In this document: positions 43,288-53,956 of the stretch, in pieces | Layout of the letters: each line of letters starts with the position of its first letter | How positions within the stretch are numbered: the first letter of the stretch is position 1 | NCBI RefSeq assembly: GCF_013374115.1 | Contig: NZ_AP022673.1 | Location: 2,012,501 to 2,076,500 of the forward strand | Direction: 5' to 3' | Length of the DNA: 64,000 nucleotides | Source of the DNA: Sphingomonas sp. HMP9 | GTDB lineage: Bacteria > Pseudomonadota > Alphaproteobacteria > Sphingomonadales > Sphingomonadaceae | The notes under the pieces: generated by a model | Told to the model about the DNA's origin: nothing | Seen by the model: the letters and a program-made list of their open reading frames with translations, nothing else | The model's database searches: none | Program-made: the position numbers and the translations under genes

Positions 43288-44711
43288 AGCCCCTCGCCGC
43301 CGACCCATTGCGCGTTCGACAGGCGCCGCGCGAGATCCCAGCTCTGGACCCGGATGTCGGGCACCGCGACGACCTCCCACAGCCCGCCGCGGGTCATCGG
43401 GCCGATGCAATGAATGCGGTCGTCAGGCGTGCCGTCGGCGCGAATGGCACGCGACTGCGCATCGACGTCGACGCCGAGCCGCAACGGATCGGGCCGGATC
43501 GCCCCTGCCGCAAGCAGATGCTTCACGAGCGGCTCCTCGGAGCGCAGCAGATCGCCCTGCGGCCCGGTGCAATTGACGATCCGCGCGGCGCGCGTGACGA
43601 CGGGGACGGTCTCGCTACGTGGGCGCCATGTCAGCTTTGCCTGCGTCCCGTCGGCTTCGGCGGAGACGATCTTCCCTGCAGCGAAGGTCAGCCGTCCGGT
43701 CGCGACGAGCGCCTCCACCCGGTCGGCGACGGCAGGCGCAAGGCGGTGGCGGTGCACGTCCCAATAGGGCCGCAAATGACGAAGGAAGCGCCCGCGCACC
43801 TCCTGCGACGCGGCCGACCACAGCATCTGCGTGACCGGCCGAAGCTCGTCCACCGCGCACCGCCAGCCTTCGACCTGGGCCCTTGCGCGAACGTGGCGGA
43901 CGAGGTCGGTCAGTACACCCTGCGGCTTATCCGAGACACCGCGGTGCGCAGGCGCACCGTCAACGTGCCGCCGCGGCGAGAGCCCGCGTCGGGACATGGC
44001 AAGTATGCGTCCCGCGAACCCCTGCGCATCGAGCAGCAACGCCGCGTCGATCGCGGTCAGCCCGGTGCCGACCAGCACGACACTATCCTCCGCGTCCAAC
44101 CCTTCAGCCAGATTGGCCGCCCAAGGGTCCGCGTAATATACACCAGCCGGCAGCACGTCCGGCTTCAGGCCCGGCGGCGTGTGGGGTGGCAGGTTGCCGA
44201 GCGCGAGGACCGCGGTGTCGGCGGCGATCTTGCGCCCGTCCGCCATCGTGAGCTTCACGCCGTCTTCTCCGACCGGATCGATAGCGCAGACCTCGCCCTC
44301 GACATGCACCAGCCGTCCGTCCGACTCCGCGATCGCCGTATCGAGCAGTTCGCGGAGATACGCGCCATAGGTGGTGCGCGGGACGAAGGTCTTGCGGTCG
44401 CCCTTGGCGTGCGCGTCCAGCCAGCGGACAAAGTGATCGGGATCGTCGGGCAGCGCACTCATGTTCCCCGCGCGGACGTTGAGCAGGTGATCGGGATGCG
44501 CCGCGCTATACGCGACACCGCGCGCGAGCTGCCGGTCGCGTCGCTCGATCAGCGTCACGCGCGGGCCGTCATGCCGGATCAGATTGACCGCGAACAGCGC
44601 ACCGGAAAACCCGCCGCCGACCACCACGACATGATCCTCGGGGCCCGCAATACGCGGCATCGTCGCTCGGTCGTCCATCTGCTCGCTCACCTCGTTAGAC
44701 GCCGACGCCAT
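43284..44711 (-). CDS. FAD/NAD(P)-binding protein (NAD_binding_9 type)
   Basis: A 475-residue soluble flavoprotein. The dinucleotide fold is VVVVGGGFSGALFAVNLI near the start; a second Rossmann-like motif VVLVGTGLTAIDAAL is mid-chain, and GDRKTFVPRTTYGAYLRELL matches the FAD-NAD(P)-binding YdhS-like family. The reaction is unknown. ATGs at 44678 (GAGGTGAGC upstream) and 44660 are plausible alternative starts. It overlaps the truncated nhaA by TTGA. Confidence 0.8.
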   Translation of the reverse strand: MASASNEVSEQMDDRATMPRIAGPEDHVVVVGGGFSGALFAVNLIRHDGPRVTLIERRDRQLARGVAYSAAHPDHLLNVRAGNMSALPDDPDHFVRWLDAHAKGDRKTFVPRTTYGAYLRELLDTAIAESDGRLVHVEGEVCAIDPVGEDGVKLTMADGRKIAADTAVLALGNLPPHTPPGLKPDVLPAGVYYADPWAANLAEGLDAEDSVVLVGTGLTAIDAALLLDAQGFAGRILAMSRRGLSPRRHVDGAPAHRGVSDKPQGVLTDLVRHVRARAQVEGWRCAVDELRPVTQMLWSAASQEVRGRFLRHLRPYWDVHRHRLAPAVADRVEALVATGRLTFAAGKIVSAEADGTQAKLTWRPRSETVPVVTRAARIVNCTGPQGDLLRSEEPLVKHLLAAGAIRPDPLRLGVDVDAQSRAIRADGTPDDRIHCIGPMTRGGLWEVVAVPDIRVQSWDLARRLSNAQWVGGEGL

Positions 44712-44905
44712 GCCTCATTGAGGCGGACTAGCCTACCCTCGGCGTTGAGAGTCCCGTCTCGAGGACTGCGATGTGGTCAGAGCAATGTCGGCACCGCAGC
44801 GATGTGCGTCCTGCTAAATAGTGAGTCGAATCCGCAGTCCAAAACGACCGAATGAACCGGACTTACCGTTACCTGCGCATCATGCGGCGTCTTGCCGCTG
44901 TGAGC

Positions 44906-45307
44906 CTAATCCCCCGACAGGCGCCCAAGCAGATTTGCCATCCGCAGACGACCGAGCGGCGTCAGTTGAACGTGAGAACGGCGGCCATCGCGAGCGTCGC
45001 GAATGCGTTCGACGAGATCGGCGTCCTGCAACATTGCGAGATAGCGGAGCGCCGTGGCCGATGGCGCACGGGCTCCGATGCAGACCGCCGAGACGCTCAG
45101 TCGCCGCTGTTCGTGTTCCGAGATGAACAGATCCAGCAGGATATCCCAGGCAGGCTCCGAGAACAGGGCCTCGCCGAGCATGGCGTCCCGTGCCTTTCGG
45201 AGTTCGTATAGCCGTCGGGCCATATCGACCAGTGCGGCGTCCGATACGGCGAACGGCGTCGCGCGCTTGGCGATGGTGATCGGCGCCGCAACAAGTGCAT
45301 AAGTCAT
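44906..45307 (-). CDS. Winged-helix (MarR-like) regulator of a LuxR-TM module
   Basis: A 133-residue DNA-binding protein. The region LSVSAVCIGARAPSATALRY then LAMLQDADLVERIRDARDGR reads as helix-turn-helix followed by a wing, as in MarR proteins, with TPLGRLRMANLL after it. The N-terminal helices (RRLYELRKARDAMLGEALF) may dimerise. It is third in a same-strand row behind a membrane protein and a LuxR-type membrane regulator, and is probably co-transcribed. GGAAG lies upstream of the ATG. Confidence 0.75.
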   Translation of the reverse strand: MTYALVAAPITIAKRATPFAVSDAALVDMARRLYELRKARDAMLGEALFSEPAWDILLDLFISEHEQRRLSVSAVCIGARAPSATALRYLAMLQDADLVERIRDARDGRRSHVQLTPLGRLRMANLLGRLSGD

Positions 45308-45326
45308 AAACGTCTTCCGAATTCGC

Positions 45327-45785
45327 TTATCGGATCGTGTGGTCCTGGCGACTCCAGTCGAGATCCCAGCCCTGGGCCTGGATCCGACGCGAATGCCTGA
45401 CTGTCCCGATCACGAGAAGCAGAACGATGGGATAGCTCCAGACGGCAGAGAGGACGGCGTAGACGAGTCGGATGACATCGGGGCTGATCGCCTTGGCCAG
45501 ATGCGCCCCCGTCCCCAACGCGTGGAGTGCGGTGACCCAGGCCGGCCAGAAGCGATCCGCGTGCAACGTTATCACGATCATCACGCCGAGCAGGATCAGG
45601 TCGATGAGCATGACCCCGACCTCCATCCCGGCGAACAGCACCGGGATATCGCGCTCGATGACGCTGGTGGAGAGCGCCGCCAGCAACAGGGCCAGGCCCG
45701 TCAACCGTTCCGGTGCCCCGCCCCGCAGGAGCGCATAGCCGGACGCGGTCAACTGTATTGCATAGAACACCCAGACCCGATCCAA
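45327..45785 (-). CDS. Integral membrane protein of the LuxR-TM module
   Basis: A 152-residue protein with about four membrane helices (about 5-20, 27-45, 55-75 and 105-128). It starts at TTG, chosen because a consensus GGAGG sits six bases upstream. No family is recognised. It is sandwiched between a LuxR-type regulator with a membrane helix (31 bp upstream) and a winged-helix regulator (19 bp downstream), suggesting it senses or relays an envelope signal. Confidence 0.7.
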   Translation of the reverse strand: MDRVWVFYAIQLTASGYALLRGGAPERLTGLALLLAALSTSVIERDIPVLFAGMEVGVMLIDLILLGVMIVITLHADRFWPAWVTALHALGTGAHLAKAISPDVIRLVYAVLSAVWSYPIVLLLVIGTVRHSRRIQAQGWDLDWSRQDHTIR

Positions 45786-45816
45786 CTCTTACCTCCGCAG
45801 GACCGTCATCGGTCGT

Positions 45817-46809
45817 TCAGGCGACCGCTGCCAAGTGGACCGGCGCGTCGAAGTCGCCCGCAAGCCGCAGCGCGCCCTCGTTCGGCGGACATTCCGCCAC
45901 GTCGCCGTACCCGTAGAACTGGCCGAGGCCGATCTCGGTACGGACGTCGACCAGTGCGCGGTGCGCCTCGATGAAACGCTGCCGGACGGCAACCATCTCT
46001 ACCGACGCCTGCGATACCATCTGCAACGCGGCAGCGCCGGTGCGGAGCGGCAGGTTCGCCGCCACGCGTTGCTGCATCAGCGTCGCCATGCACGAGGCAG
46101 TGAGCATCGCCGCCTTGTCGACCGCGGCCTCCGCCTCGAGAAAGTCATTGGCCACCCTGTCGGCAGCGCGGCGGCGTTCTCTCAACATCGAAATTCCTCC
46201 CCTGGGCACCGACGTTGCGGTGCCGTGTACGGGAGCGCTCTGCTCTCGGTTCGATCGTAACAGCGTGGTCAACGTCATCGCCATGTTGACGATCGCCATC
46301 GACGTGACGGCGATCAGTCCCATGAGTGCGAGCAGTCGAACTATTCTGTCGCCGATCGAAAACCGATTGCGCGCCACCCCCGTCGATCCGCTGCCACGGG
46401 ATACCCCGAGGAAGCGGCGAACAAACCCCCACGGCTCGATCTGATCGCTGCTGTCCGACTTTGCCGGGGCGGGGGGAACGTCGAGTGGTTCGGATGGTAG
46501 CCGTTCGTATGCGGGCGCCTGCTCGGCGGGCAACACCGGCTCGATCACGTCGCCGGGGTTCGGCGGAAATTGGTCCCGGACGAGCACGGTGTCGTCGGCC
46601 GCGCGGCGTTCGTGGTCCTGCAATCGGCGCGCCGCCTCGAAGCGCGTGCCGACGCCCAGGATCTGGATCGCACGCTCGATCCGCTTGTCGATCGCGGACG
46701 GCGATACGCCGACGATCTGCGCGATCTCCTTCGAGTTGTGATGGGTCAGTACCAGCCGGAGACAGGCCCGCTGGGCTTCGGTCAACTGATCGATGCGTCC
46801 TGCGGTCAT
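45817..46809 (-). CDS. LuxR-type HTH regulator with central membrane helix
   Basis: A 330-residue protein with reversed domain order: the LuxR-type helix-turn-helix is at the N-terminus (LTEAQRACLRLVLTHHNSKE then IAQIVGVSPSAIDKRIERAI, residues about 9-55), then an acidic/Pro linker, one membrane helix (about 155-180, IVRLLALMGLIAVTSMAIVN) and a helical C-terminal part (about 205-300) likely outside the cytoplasm. This one-component layout recalls ToxR-like membrane regulators. It leads the three-gene module. The 273 bp upstream to 47082 hold its promoter and no gene. Confidence 0.78.
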   Translation of the reverse strand: MTAGRIDQLTEAQRACLRLVLTHHNSKEIAQIVGVSPSAIDKRIERAIQILGVGTRFEAARRLQDHERRAADDTVLVRDQFPPNPGDVIEPVLPAEQAPAYERLPSEPLDVPPAPAKSDSSDQIEPWGFVRRFLGVSRGSGSTGVARNRFSIGDRIVRLLALMGLIAVTSMAIVNMAMTLTTLLRSNREQSAPVHGTATSVPRGGISMLRERRRAADRVANDFLEAEAAVDKAAMLTASCMATLMQQRVAANLPLRTGAAALQMVSQASVEMVAVRQRFIEAHRALVDVRTEIGLGQFYGYGDVAECPPNEGALRLAGDFDAPVHLAAVA

Positions 46810-47082
46810 GGCGCGATGGTAGCGAGAACCTGGGACCGTTGCACCCTTTGCGTAGGCTGCAAGCGAACTGAATTACAAACCATTGGATTGGAAGGAAGTC
46901 CTGCTGCCCAGCCGGCGCGTTGCTTGCGATTTTCATACGATTGGGAGGGTGCGACGAGTGCCGCTAGGGTGCGAGGCTAGCGGTGAAGCGTATCACGGAT
47001 TCGATCTGCGCCGGATCGCAGCGATGGTTTGGCGTGCACGCGATCAGAGTGCGAAGGACGCGGAGGCGGCCAAGTCGCGGGG

Positions 47083-47646
47083 CTAGTCCCGGGCGAAGAT
47101 TTCGGCATGGGGAATGGTCAAGTTCAAGGGGGGCAGTGCAACGTCGTGCGGTTGCGCGAACATGTCGTCTCGCCATGTCGCCGGCCCCATGCGCTGGACG
47201 ACGCGAGTCAGCTCGTTCTCGGGGTCGGCGAAAACGATCGTGTCGACGGACGCGAGTTCGCGATACTCGGCGAGCTTGCGGCCTTGGTCTATCTTCGCGG
47301 TCGAGCCGGAAAGGACTTCGAAAATCACTTTCGGATCGACAAATACGCGTTGCTCCTCGCGCTCGCGAGTCGCGGGGTTGCCGCAGAAGACGCTGACGTC
47401 GGGATAACGCAGGTCGGTGTCGGTGACGCAGACGGCCATGTCGGAGTTGTAAGCGCGGCAGCCCGTGCCGCGGAGCTTTCCGTGGAGGAATGCGAGAATA
47501 TTGCTGGCCACCCGGGAATGCGCAGGAATGCCGCCGGTCATCATGCGAATGACGCCGTCGACCAACTCGAACTTGCGGTCGCTGCCGAAGTCGATGGCGA
47601 GGAACTCGTCGACCGTGATCTTCTTGTAGAGGGGATCGTGCCGCAT
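47083..47646 (-). CDS. Uma2/DUF820-family putative nuclease
   Basis: A 187-residue protein with the restriction-endonuclease-like Uma2 fold: Glu in FELVDGVIRMM, Asp in LRYPDVSVFCG, the core E-V-L in IFEVLSGSTAKIDQGRKLAE with following K-x-x-E-Y-R. These acidic and lysine residues are the expected metal-dependent catalytic set. The family is abundant in Cyanobacteria and scattered in Proteobacteria; its biological role is unresolved. It lies downstream of groEL but beyond a terminator. Confidence 0.85.
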   Translation of the reverse strand: MRHDPLYKKITVDEFLAIDFGSDRKFELVDGVIRMMTGGIPAHSRVASNILAFLHGKLRGTGCRAYNSDMAVCVTDTDLRYPDVSVFCGNPATREREEQRVFVDPKVIFEVLSGSTAKIDQGRKLAEYRELASVDTIVFADPENELTRVVQRMGPATWRDDMFAQPHDVALPPLNLTIPHAEIFARD

Positions 47647-47678
47647 GGATGTGTTTTACCACTTGTCGGCGGACAAAC

Positions 47679-47709
47679 AAAGAGCCGGGGATTGCTCCCC
47701 GGCCCTTTG
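47679..47709. terminator. Intrinsic terminator between groEL and the Uma2 gene
   Basis: GCCGGGGA-TTGC-TCCCCGGC with flanking CAAAG/CTTTG pairing; on the minus strand it is followed by CTTTGTTTGT. It should isolate the Uma2 gene from groESL transcription. Confidence 0.75.
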
Positions 47710-47735
47710 CCTTGGTCGTCTGTTCGGAACGGAGG

Positions 47736-49567
<1,832 letters not shown>

Positions 49568-49606
49568 TCACGTCAGCAAGGGCCGACGATACCGAGCCCG
49601 TCGGGG

Positions 49607-49894
49607 TCAGCCGACGATGCCGAGAATGTCCGATTCCTTCATGATGAGGAGATCCTCACCGTCGACCTTGACCTCGGTGCCCGACCATTTGCCGAACAGA
49701 ACCTTGTCGCCGGCCTTGACGTCGAGCGGGGTGATCGTGCCGTTCTCGGCGCGGGTCCCGGTGCCGATGGCGACGACTTCGCCTTCCTGCGGCTTTTCCT
49801 TGGCGGTGTCGGGGATGATGATGCCGCCAGCCGTCTTCTCTTCGGCTTCGAGGCGCTTCACCAGCACGCGATCATGCAACGGACGAAAGTTCAT
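49607..49894 (-). CDS. groES: Co-chaperonin GroES
   Basis: A 95-residue lid subunit of the GroEL ring. The mobile loop [20 protein letters not shown] and the sheet [20 protein letters not shown] are diagnostic. The ATG at 49894 ([10 protein letters not shown]) gives the normal family length and a ten-base gap from AAAGGA; an ATG nine bases earlier is too close to it. First gene of the CIRCE-controlled groESL pair. Confidence 0.97.
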   Translation of the reverse strand: MNFRPLHDRVLVKRLEAEEKTAGGIIIPDTAKEKPQEGEVVAIGTGTRAENGTITPLDVKAGDKVLFGKWSGTEVKVDGEDLLIMKESDILGIVG

Positions 49895-49929
49895 GGGGTC
49901 CATGTCCTTTTGGGATTGTGACAGATTTC

Positions 49930-49954
49930 TGGCACTCAGGGAGCCCGAGTGCCA
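49930..49954 (-). promoter_or_regulatory. CIRCE operator (HrcA site) of groESL
   Basis: TGGCACTC-N9-GAGTGCCA, a perfect 8-bp dyad with the canonical nine-base spacer, 36 bp upstream of the groES start. This is the HrcA-binding CIRCE element (consensus TTAGCACTC-N9-GAGTGCTAA) with one substituted symmetric pair. Confidence 0.9.
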
Positions 49955-50069
49955 ACGAACCGCATATGTGGCTGCACCCCGCCCATGTCAAAGGTTCCGA
50001 CCCGGAATTATTTTCGGATGGGCGTGGTATTCGGGCATCGTGGCCGAAGGGGTTGGAAGACGGCGCTCC

Positions 50070-50147
50070 GTTCTCCTGCGAACGCAGGAGCCCAGGGTAC
50101 CGAGACCAGCGCTTGTGATCCTGGGCTCCTGCATTCGCAGGAGAGCA
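50070..50147. repeat. Family A palindromic element (copy 4)
   Basis: Arms GTTCTCCTGCGAACGCAGGAG and CTCCTGCATTCGCAGGAGA with an inner CCCAGG/CCTGGG pair, in the groES-sppA divergent spacer (49955-50375), which otherwise holds only promoters and the next repeat. Confidence 0.75.
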
Positions 50148-50172
50148 CGAGGCCAAAGGGGCTTTAACTTCT

Positions 50173-50271
50173 GCTCCCCTTCCGCTTGCGGGAGGGGTCG
50201 GGGGAGGGGTTTCGGGACGGCTCGTCTGCGGCACGCCCCTCCCCTAACCCCTCCCGCAAGCGGAAGGGGGA
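50173..50271. repeat. Family D palindromic element (copy 1)
   Basis: Arms CTCCCCTTCCGCTTGCGGGA and TCCCGCAAGCGGAAGGGGGA with inner GGGGAGGGG/CCCCTCCCC, about 99 bp. A related element lies at 63417. Confidence 0.75.
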
Positions 50272-50375
50272 TTGGGTTGCGACTGGACCATCGTCGCTGC
50301 CTCTTAAAGCGCCCTGTGTTGGCCCCGTAACACAGGCCATTTACCTGCGCCCGTGCATGCGTTAGCGCTGCGTCC

Positions 50376-52334
50376 ATGACCGATACAGCCGCGCCGTCCT
50401 ACGCCTCCTCCCCGGCCCCGTCCTACACCGATCCCGCGCGCCCGCCGCGGCGGAAGTGGCGGCTAGTGCGCGGGGTTTGGAAGTTCCTGGTCGCGATCAA
50501 GGACGCGCTCGTCCTGATCGCGATGCTGTTGTTCTTTGGGTTGATCTTCGCGGCGCTCAACGCGCGGCAGAGCACGACGGCAATCAAGGACGGCGCGCTG
50601 GTCCTCGACCTCAACGGTTCGATCGTCGAGCAACCCGAAGAGCAGGCCGCATTTGCGGCGCTGTCGGGCCAGACCCGGACGCGGCAGTTTCGCCTGCGCG
50701 ACGTGGTTCGCGCGATCGATACCGCACGCACCGATGCACGCGTGAAGGTCGTCGTGCTCGACCTCGACAGCTTCGGCGGCGCCTATCCGGCGGCCCTGGG
50801 CGAAGTCGGCGATGCGCTGGCCCGGGTGCGCGCGAGCGGCAAGCCCGTGCTGGCCTATGCGACTGCGTACACCGATGGCGGCTACCGACTGGCGGCGAAC
50901 GCGAGCGAGATCTGGGTCAACCCGCTGGGCGGCACGATCTTCATGGGGCCGGGCGGAAACCAGCTCTATTACAAGGGCTTGATCGACAAGCTCGGCGTCA
51001 ATGCGCACGTCTACCGCGTCGGCCGCTACAAGTCGTTCGTTGAGCCGTACACACGCGCCGACCAGAGCGACGATGCGCGCGCCGCCAGCACCGCGCTATA
51101 CGGGACGCTGTTCGCGCAGTGGCGCGAGGCCGTCGCCAAGGCGCGTCCCAAGGCGCAGATCGCGCAGTTCATGAGCGCACCCGACACGCTCATCCTGGCG
51201 GCGAACGGCAATATCGCCGAAGCCAATCTGCGCGCCGGAATCGTTGACAAGCTCGGCGACCGGACCAGTTTCGGGCGCCGCGTGGCGGAATATGCCGACA
51301 GCGACGCCGCCAAGCCGGCGGGCAATTACAACGCGATCAAGTACGATGCCTGGGTGAAGGCGAACCCCCTCCCCACCGCGGGCGACGCGATCGGCGTGCT
51401 GACGATCGCCGGCGAGATCGTCGATGGCGAGAGCGGGCCCGGCAAGGCGGCAGGCAAGACGATCGAGAAGGCGGTACTCGACGGACTCGCCAAGAAGACA
51501 CTGAAGGCGCTGGTGGTACGCGTCGATTCGCCGGGCGGATCGGTGATGGCGTCGGAGCAGATCCGGCTCGCGATCCTCGAGGCCAAGCGGCAGAAGCTGC
51601 CCGTGGTCGTCTCGATGGGCGGGCTGGCGGCCAGCGGCGGCTATTGGGTGTCGACGCCGGCCGACGTGATCTTCGCCGAACCCGGCACGATCACCGGCTC
51701 GATCGGTATCTTCGGCGTCGTCCCGACGTTCGAGAACGCGCTCGCCAAGATCGGCGTGACCAGCGACGGCGTGAAGACCACGCCGCTGTCGGGCCAGCCC
51801 GACATCACCGGCGGCACCACGCCGATGTTCGACGCGATCGCGCAGGCGGGGATCGAGAACGGGTATCGCCAGTTCGTGAGCCGTGTCGCTGCGTCGCGGA
51901 AGATGACACCGGCGCGGGTGGACGAGATCGGCCAGGGTCGCGTCTGGGATGGCGGCACCGCGCGGCAGATCGGGCTGGTCGACCGGTTCGGGACGTTGCA
52001 GGACGCGATCAACGAGGCTGCCAAGCGCGCCAACCTCAATCCCTCCAAGGTGCATGCCGAGTATCTGGAGAAGAAGCCGGGCTTCCTCGCGGCGATCGCG
52101 CAGGATTTCGGCGGCGCGGGTGATGACGACGATGCGGGTGGTGGCGATGCGTTCGCGCACGTCGCGGCGGACCGTCGGCAGATGCTCGCGCGCGCTGTCG
52201 GCGACATGAAGCGGCTGGCGACCTCGGGTTCGATCCAGGCGCGCTGCCTCGAATGCGGCGGGATGGGGCCGACGACCGCAGGACTTGGCGATGCGAAACT
52301 GCTCGACCTGTTGCTCGCGCGGATCGGGTTCTGA
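50376..52334 (+). CDS. sppA: Signal peptide peptidase SppA, 67-kDa type
   Basis: A 652-residue membrane-bound serine protease that degrades cleaved signal peptides. One N-terminal helix (about 38-60) is followed by tandem SppA domains. The catalytic pair is visible: Lys219 in GRYKSFVEP of the first half and Ser420 in GGLAASGGYW of the second. RVDSPGGSVMASEQIR and GTITGSIGIFGVVP are typical of the second domain. Length matches the long (E. coli-type) form. The C-terminal 90 residues include an Asp/Gly-rich stretch and a C-x-x-C (RCLECGG). Confidence 0.93.
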   Translation: MTDTAAPSYASSPAPSYTDPARPPRRKWRLVRGVWKFLVAIKDALVLIAMLLFFGLIFAALNARQSTTAIKDGALVLDLNGSIVEQPEEQAAFAALSGQTRTRQFRLRDVVRAIDTARTDARVKVVVLDLDSFGGAYPAALGEVGDALARVRASGKPVLAYATAYTDGGYRLAANASEIWVNPLGGTIFMGPGGNQLYYKGLIDKLGVNAHVYRVGRYKSFVEPYTRADQSDDARAASTALYGTLFAQWREAVAKARPKAQIAQFMSAPDTLILAANGNIAEANLRAGIVDKLGDRTSFGRRVAEYADSDAAKPAGNYNAIKYDAWVKANPLPTAGDAIGVLTIAGEIVDGESGPGKAAGKTIEKAVLDGLAKKTLKALVVRVDSPGGSVMASEQIRLAILEAKRQKLPVVVSMGGLAASGGYWVSTPADVIFAEPGTITGSIGIFGVVPTFENALAKIGVTSDGVKTTPLSGQPDITGGTTPMFDAIAQAGIENGYRQFVSRVAASRKMTPARVDEIGQGRVWDGGTARQIGLVDRFGTLQDAINEAAKRANLNPSKVHAEYLEKKPGFLAAIAQDFGGAGDDDDAGGGDAFAHVAADRRQMLARAVGDMKRLATSGSIQARCLECGGMGPTTAGLGDAKLLDLLLARIGF

Positions 52335-52450
52335 TCGCCACCGCCTCCGCAGATGGGGGCGGGAGCGTCATCCGCGCCGCGCCGGTTTGCGGATGTCGGC
52401 GTGGTGCAGGGCTAATGGTATCCGTGCTAAGCGGCCGTTGTTCGGGCGGC

Positions 52451-52556
52451 CCCACCCCGGCGGAGGCCGGGGCCCAGTGGGAAAGGCTGGCGTAACGGAG
52501 CGCGACGCGCATCAGCGACGTCTCTTACTTGGGCCCCGGCCTTCGCCGGGGTGGGG
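52451..52556. repeat. Family B palindromic element (copy 3)
   Basis: CCCACCCCGGCGGAGGCCGG and CCGGCCTTCGCCGGGGTGGG arms around a CGTAACGGAGCG-containing core. Together with the family A copy at 52625 it fills most of the 366-bp gap 52335-52700 between two convergent genes. Confidence 0.85.
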
Positions 52557-52624
52557 TTTGCGCTGGGCGGTGGCACCAACGCTTTGAAATTAGGCCTATG
52601 AGCAGGGGTGGGACAGCCCCTCCT

Positions 52625-52680
52625 TGTCCTCCTGCGAAGGCGGGAGCCCAGACTGGATCCCCGCCTTCGCGGGGAAACAT
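52625..52680. repeat. Family A palindromic element, short form (copy 5)
   Basis: CTCCTGCGAAGGCGGGAG and TCCCCGCCTTCGCGGGGA arms with a CCCAGACTGGATC centre. Confidence 0.75.
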
Positions 52681-52700
52681 AGCGCGGTACGCTGGATGCG

Positions 52701-53339
52701 TTAGCGCCGCCCGCCATAGGCCGGCAGCGCGAGGTGGAAGCGGATCGCGGCGGCGCGCAGCGTGAAGCCCGCGCTCGCTGCGATCACCGCTGCCAGGGCG
52801 AGCGGTACACCGAGCAGCACCAGCCCCACATAACTCGCTGCCGCCAGCGCCGCCGCCGTCACGTACAGTTCCGGCCGCATCAGGATCGACGGCTCGCCCG
52901 CCAGCACGTCGCGGATGATGCCGCCGACGCAGGCGGTCATCACGCCCATCAGCGCCGCGGGAACCGGCGGCACGCCGTAACCGAGCGCCTTGGCTGCGCC
53001 GTAGACCGCGTACGCCGCAAGCCCGACCGCGTCGAACCAGCCCAGCGCCTCGTCCTTCCACCACCGCTCGGGCGTTACCCAGATCAGCAGCGCGACGCCG
53101 AGGCACACGCTCGCCGCCCGCGCGTCATGGACCCAGAATACCGGCGCGCCGATCAGCAGGTCGCGCACGGTACCGCCGCCGACGCCGGTGATGAGCCCGA
53201 AGAACACGAGCGTCACGAACGTCTGCCCGCGCTTGGCGGCGGCAAGCGCACCCGACGCGGCGAACACGGCAAGCCCCGCCAGATCGAACCAGGGCGCGGC
53301 GACGGGCAAGATCTCGACGGGCAGCGGGACGGGCAACAT
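52701..53339 (-). CDS. Trimeric intracellular cation (TRIC)-type channel, UPF0126 family
   Basis: A 212-residue membrane protein with seven predicted helices in a tandem three-plus-three arrangement. Each half carries the family's glycine-rich G-G-x-x-R-D motif: GVGGGTVRDLLIGAP and CVGGIIRDVLAGEPS. Prokaryotic members form cation-permeable trimers in the inner membrane. No operon partner is visible. The start MLPVPLPVEILPV is the first ATG after the spacer. Confidence 0.9.
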   Translation of the reverse strand: MLPVPLPVEILPVAAPWFDLAGLAVFAASGALAAAKRGQTFVTLVFFGLITGVGGGTVRDLLIGAPVFWVHDARAASVCLGVALLIWVTPERWWKDEALGWFDAVGLAAYAVYGAAKALGYGVPPVPAALMGVMTACVGGIIRDVLAGEPSILMRPELYVTAAALAAASYVGLVLLGVPLALAAVIAASAGFTLRAAAIRFHLALPAYGGRR

Positions 53340-53550
53340 CGTCGCGGCGTAACCGGCAGGCTCCCGGCCGTAAAGCGCACCGCAGCCGTAAAGCAGCCCA
53401 ATGCCGCCACGGCGGGATAGGCCGAAGCGAACGCTCGGTCGTGCAGCGTCACCCGCAACGAAGATGAACGCGGCGTTGTTTTTGGTTCATGCAACCGGCC
53501 CTAGGGTCTTCTCGTTACACCAGCAGATCAATTCACTAGGGAGTTACATC

Positions 53551-53862
53551 ATGCGTAAGTTCATTCTGGCCATGGGCCTCGGCGCAATGGTCCTGCCGAC
53601 CGTTCTCATCCCCGTCTCGGCCGCAGACGCGCGCGATCGTCGCGAATGGCGTGGTCGCGATGGCCGCGTTTATTGCAAGAAGAGCAATGGCACGACCGGC
53701 ACGATCATCGGCGGCGTCGGCGGCGCGCTCCTCGGCCGCACGGTCGATACGCGCGGCGATCGTACGGTTGGCACGCTGGGTGGTGCGGTCCTTGGCGGTC
53801 TCGCCGGTCGCGCGATCGACAAGGGCACGAGCAACAACGGCAATAATCGCCGCTGCCGCTAA
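53551..53862 (+). CDS. Glycine-zipper 2TM-domain exported protein
   Basis: A 103-residue protein. The signal peptide MRKFILAMGLGAMVLPTVLI ends near SAADA; a basic stretch with VYCKKSNGTTG precedes a glycine zipper (TIIGGVGGALLGRTVD and GTLGGAVLGGLAGRAIDKG). The zipper pairs two helices, probably in the outer membrane or periplasmic face. It ends in CR. A paralogue lies at 54497. GGGAG precedes the ATG at 53551; longer frames upstream were rejected. Confidence 0.85.
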   Translation: MRKFILAMGLGAMVLPTVLIPVSAADARDRREWRGRDGRVYCKKSNGTTGTIIGGVGGALLGRTVDTRGDRTVGTLGGAVLGGLAGRAIDKGTSNNGNNRRCR

Positions 53863-53956
53863 ACGCCGGGCTGCTGATTGCGGCAGTTATGCGTTGAAGA
53901 CGGGCGTCGCGGGGAACCGCGGCGCCTTTTTTCTTGTCCATACGAAGGATCACACG

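Noticed and set aside
44852..45211. Plus-strand 119-codon frame near the winged-helix gene
   Set aside because: Mostly antisense to the winged-helix gene and without family likeness; the 44712-44905 spacer shows nothing else.
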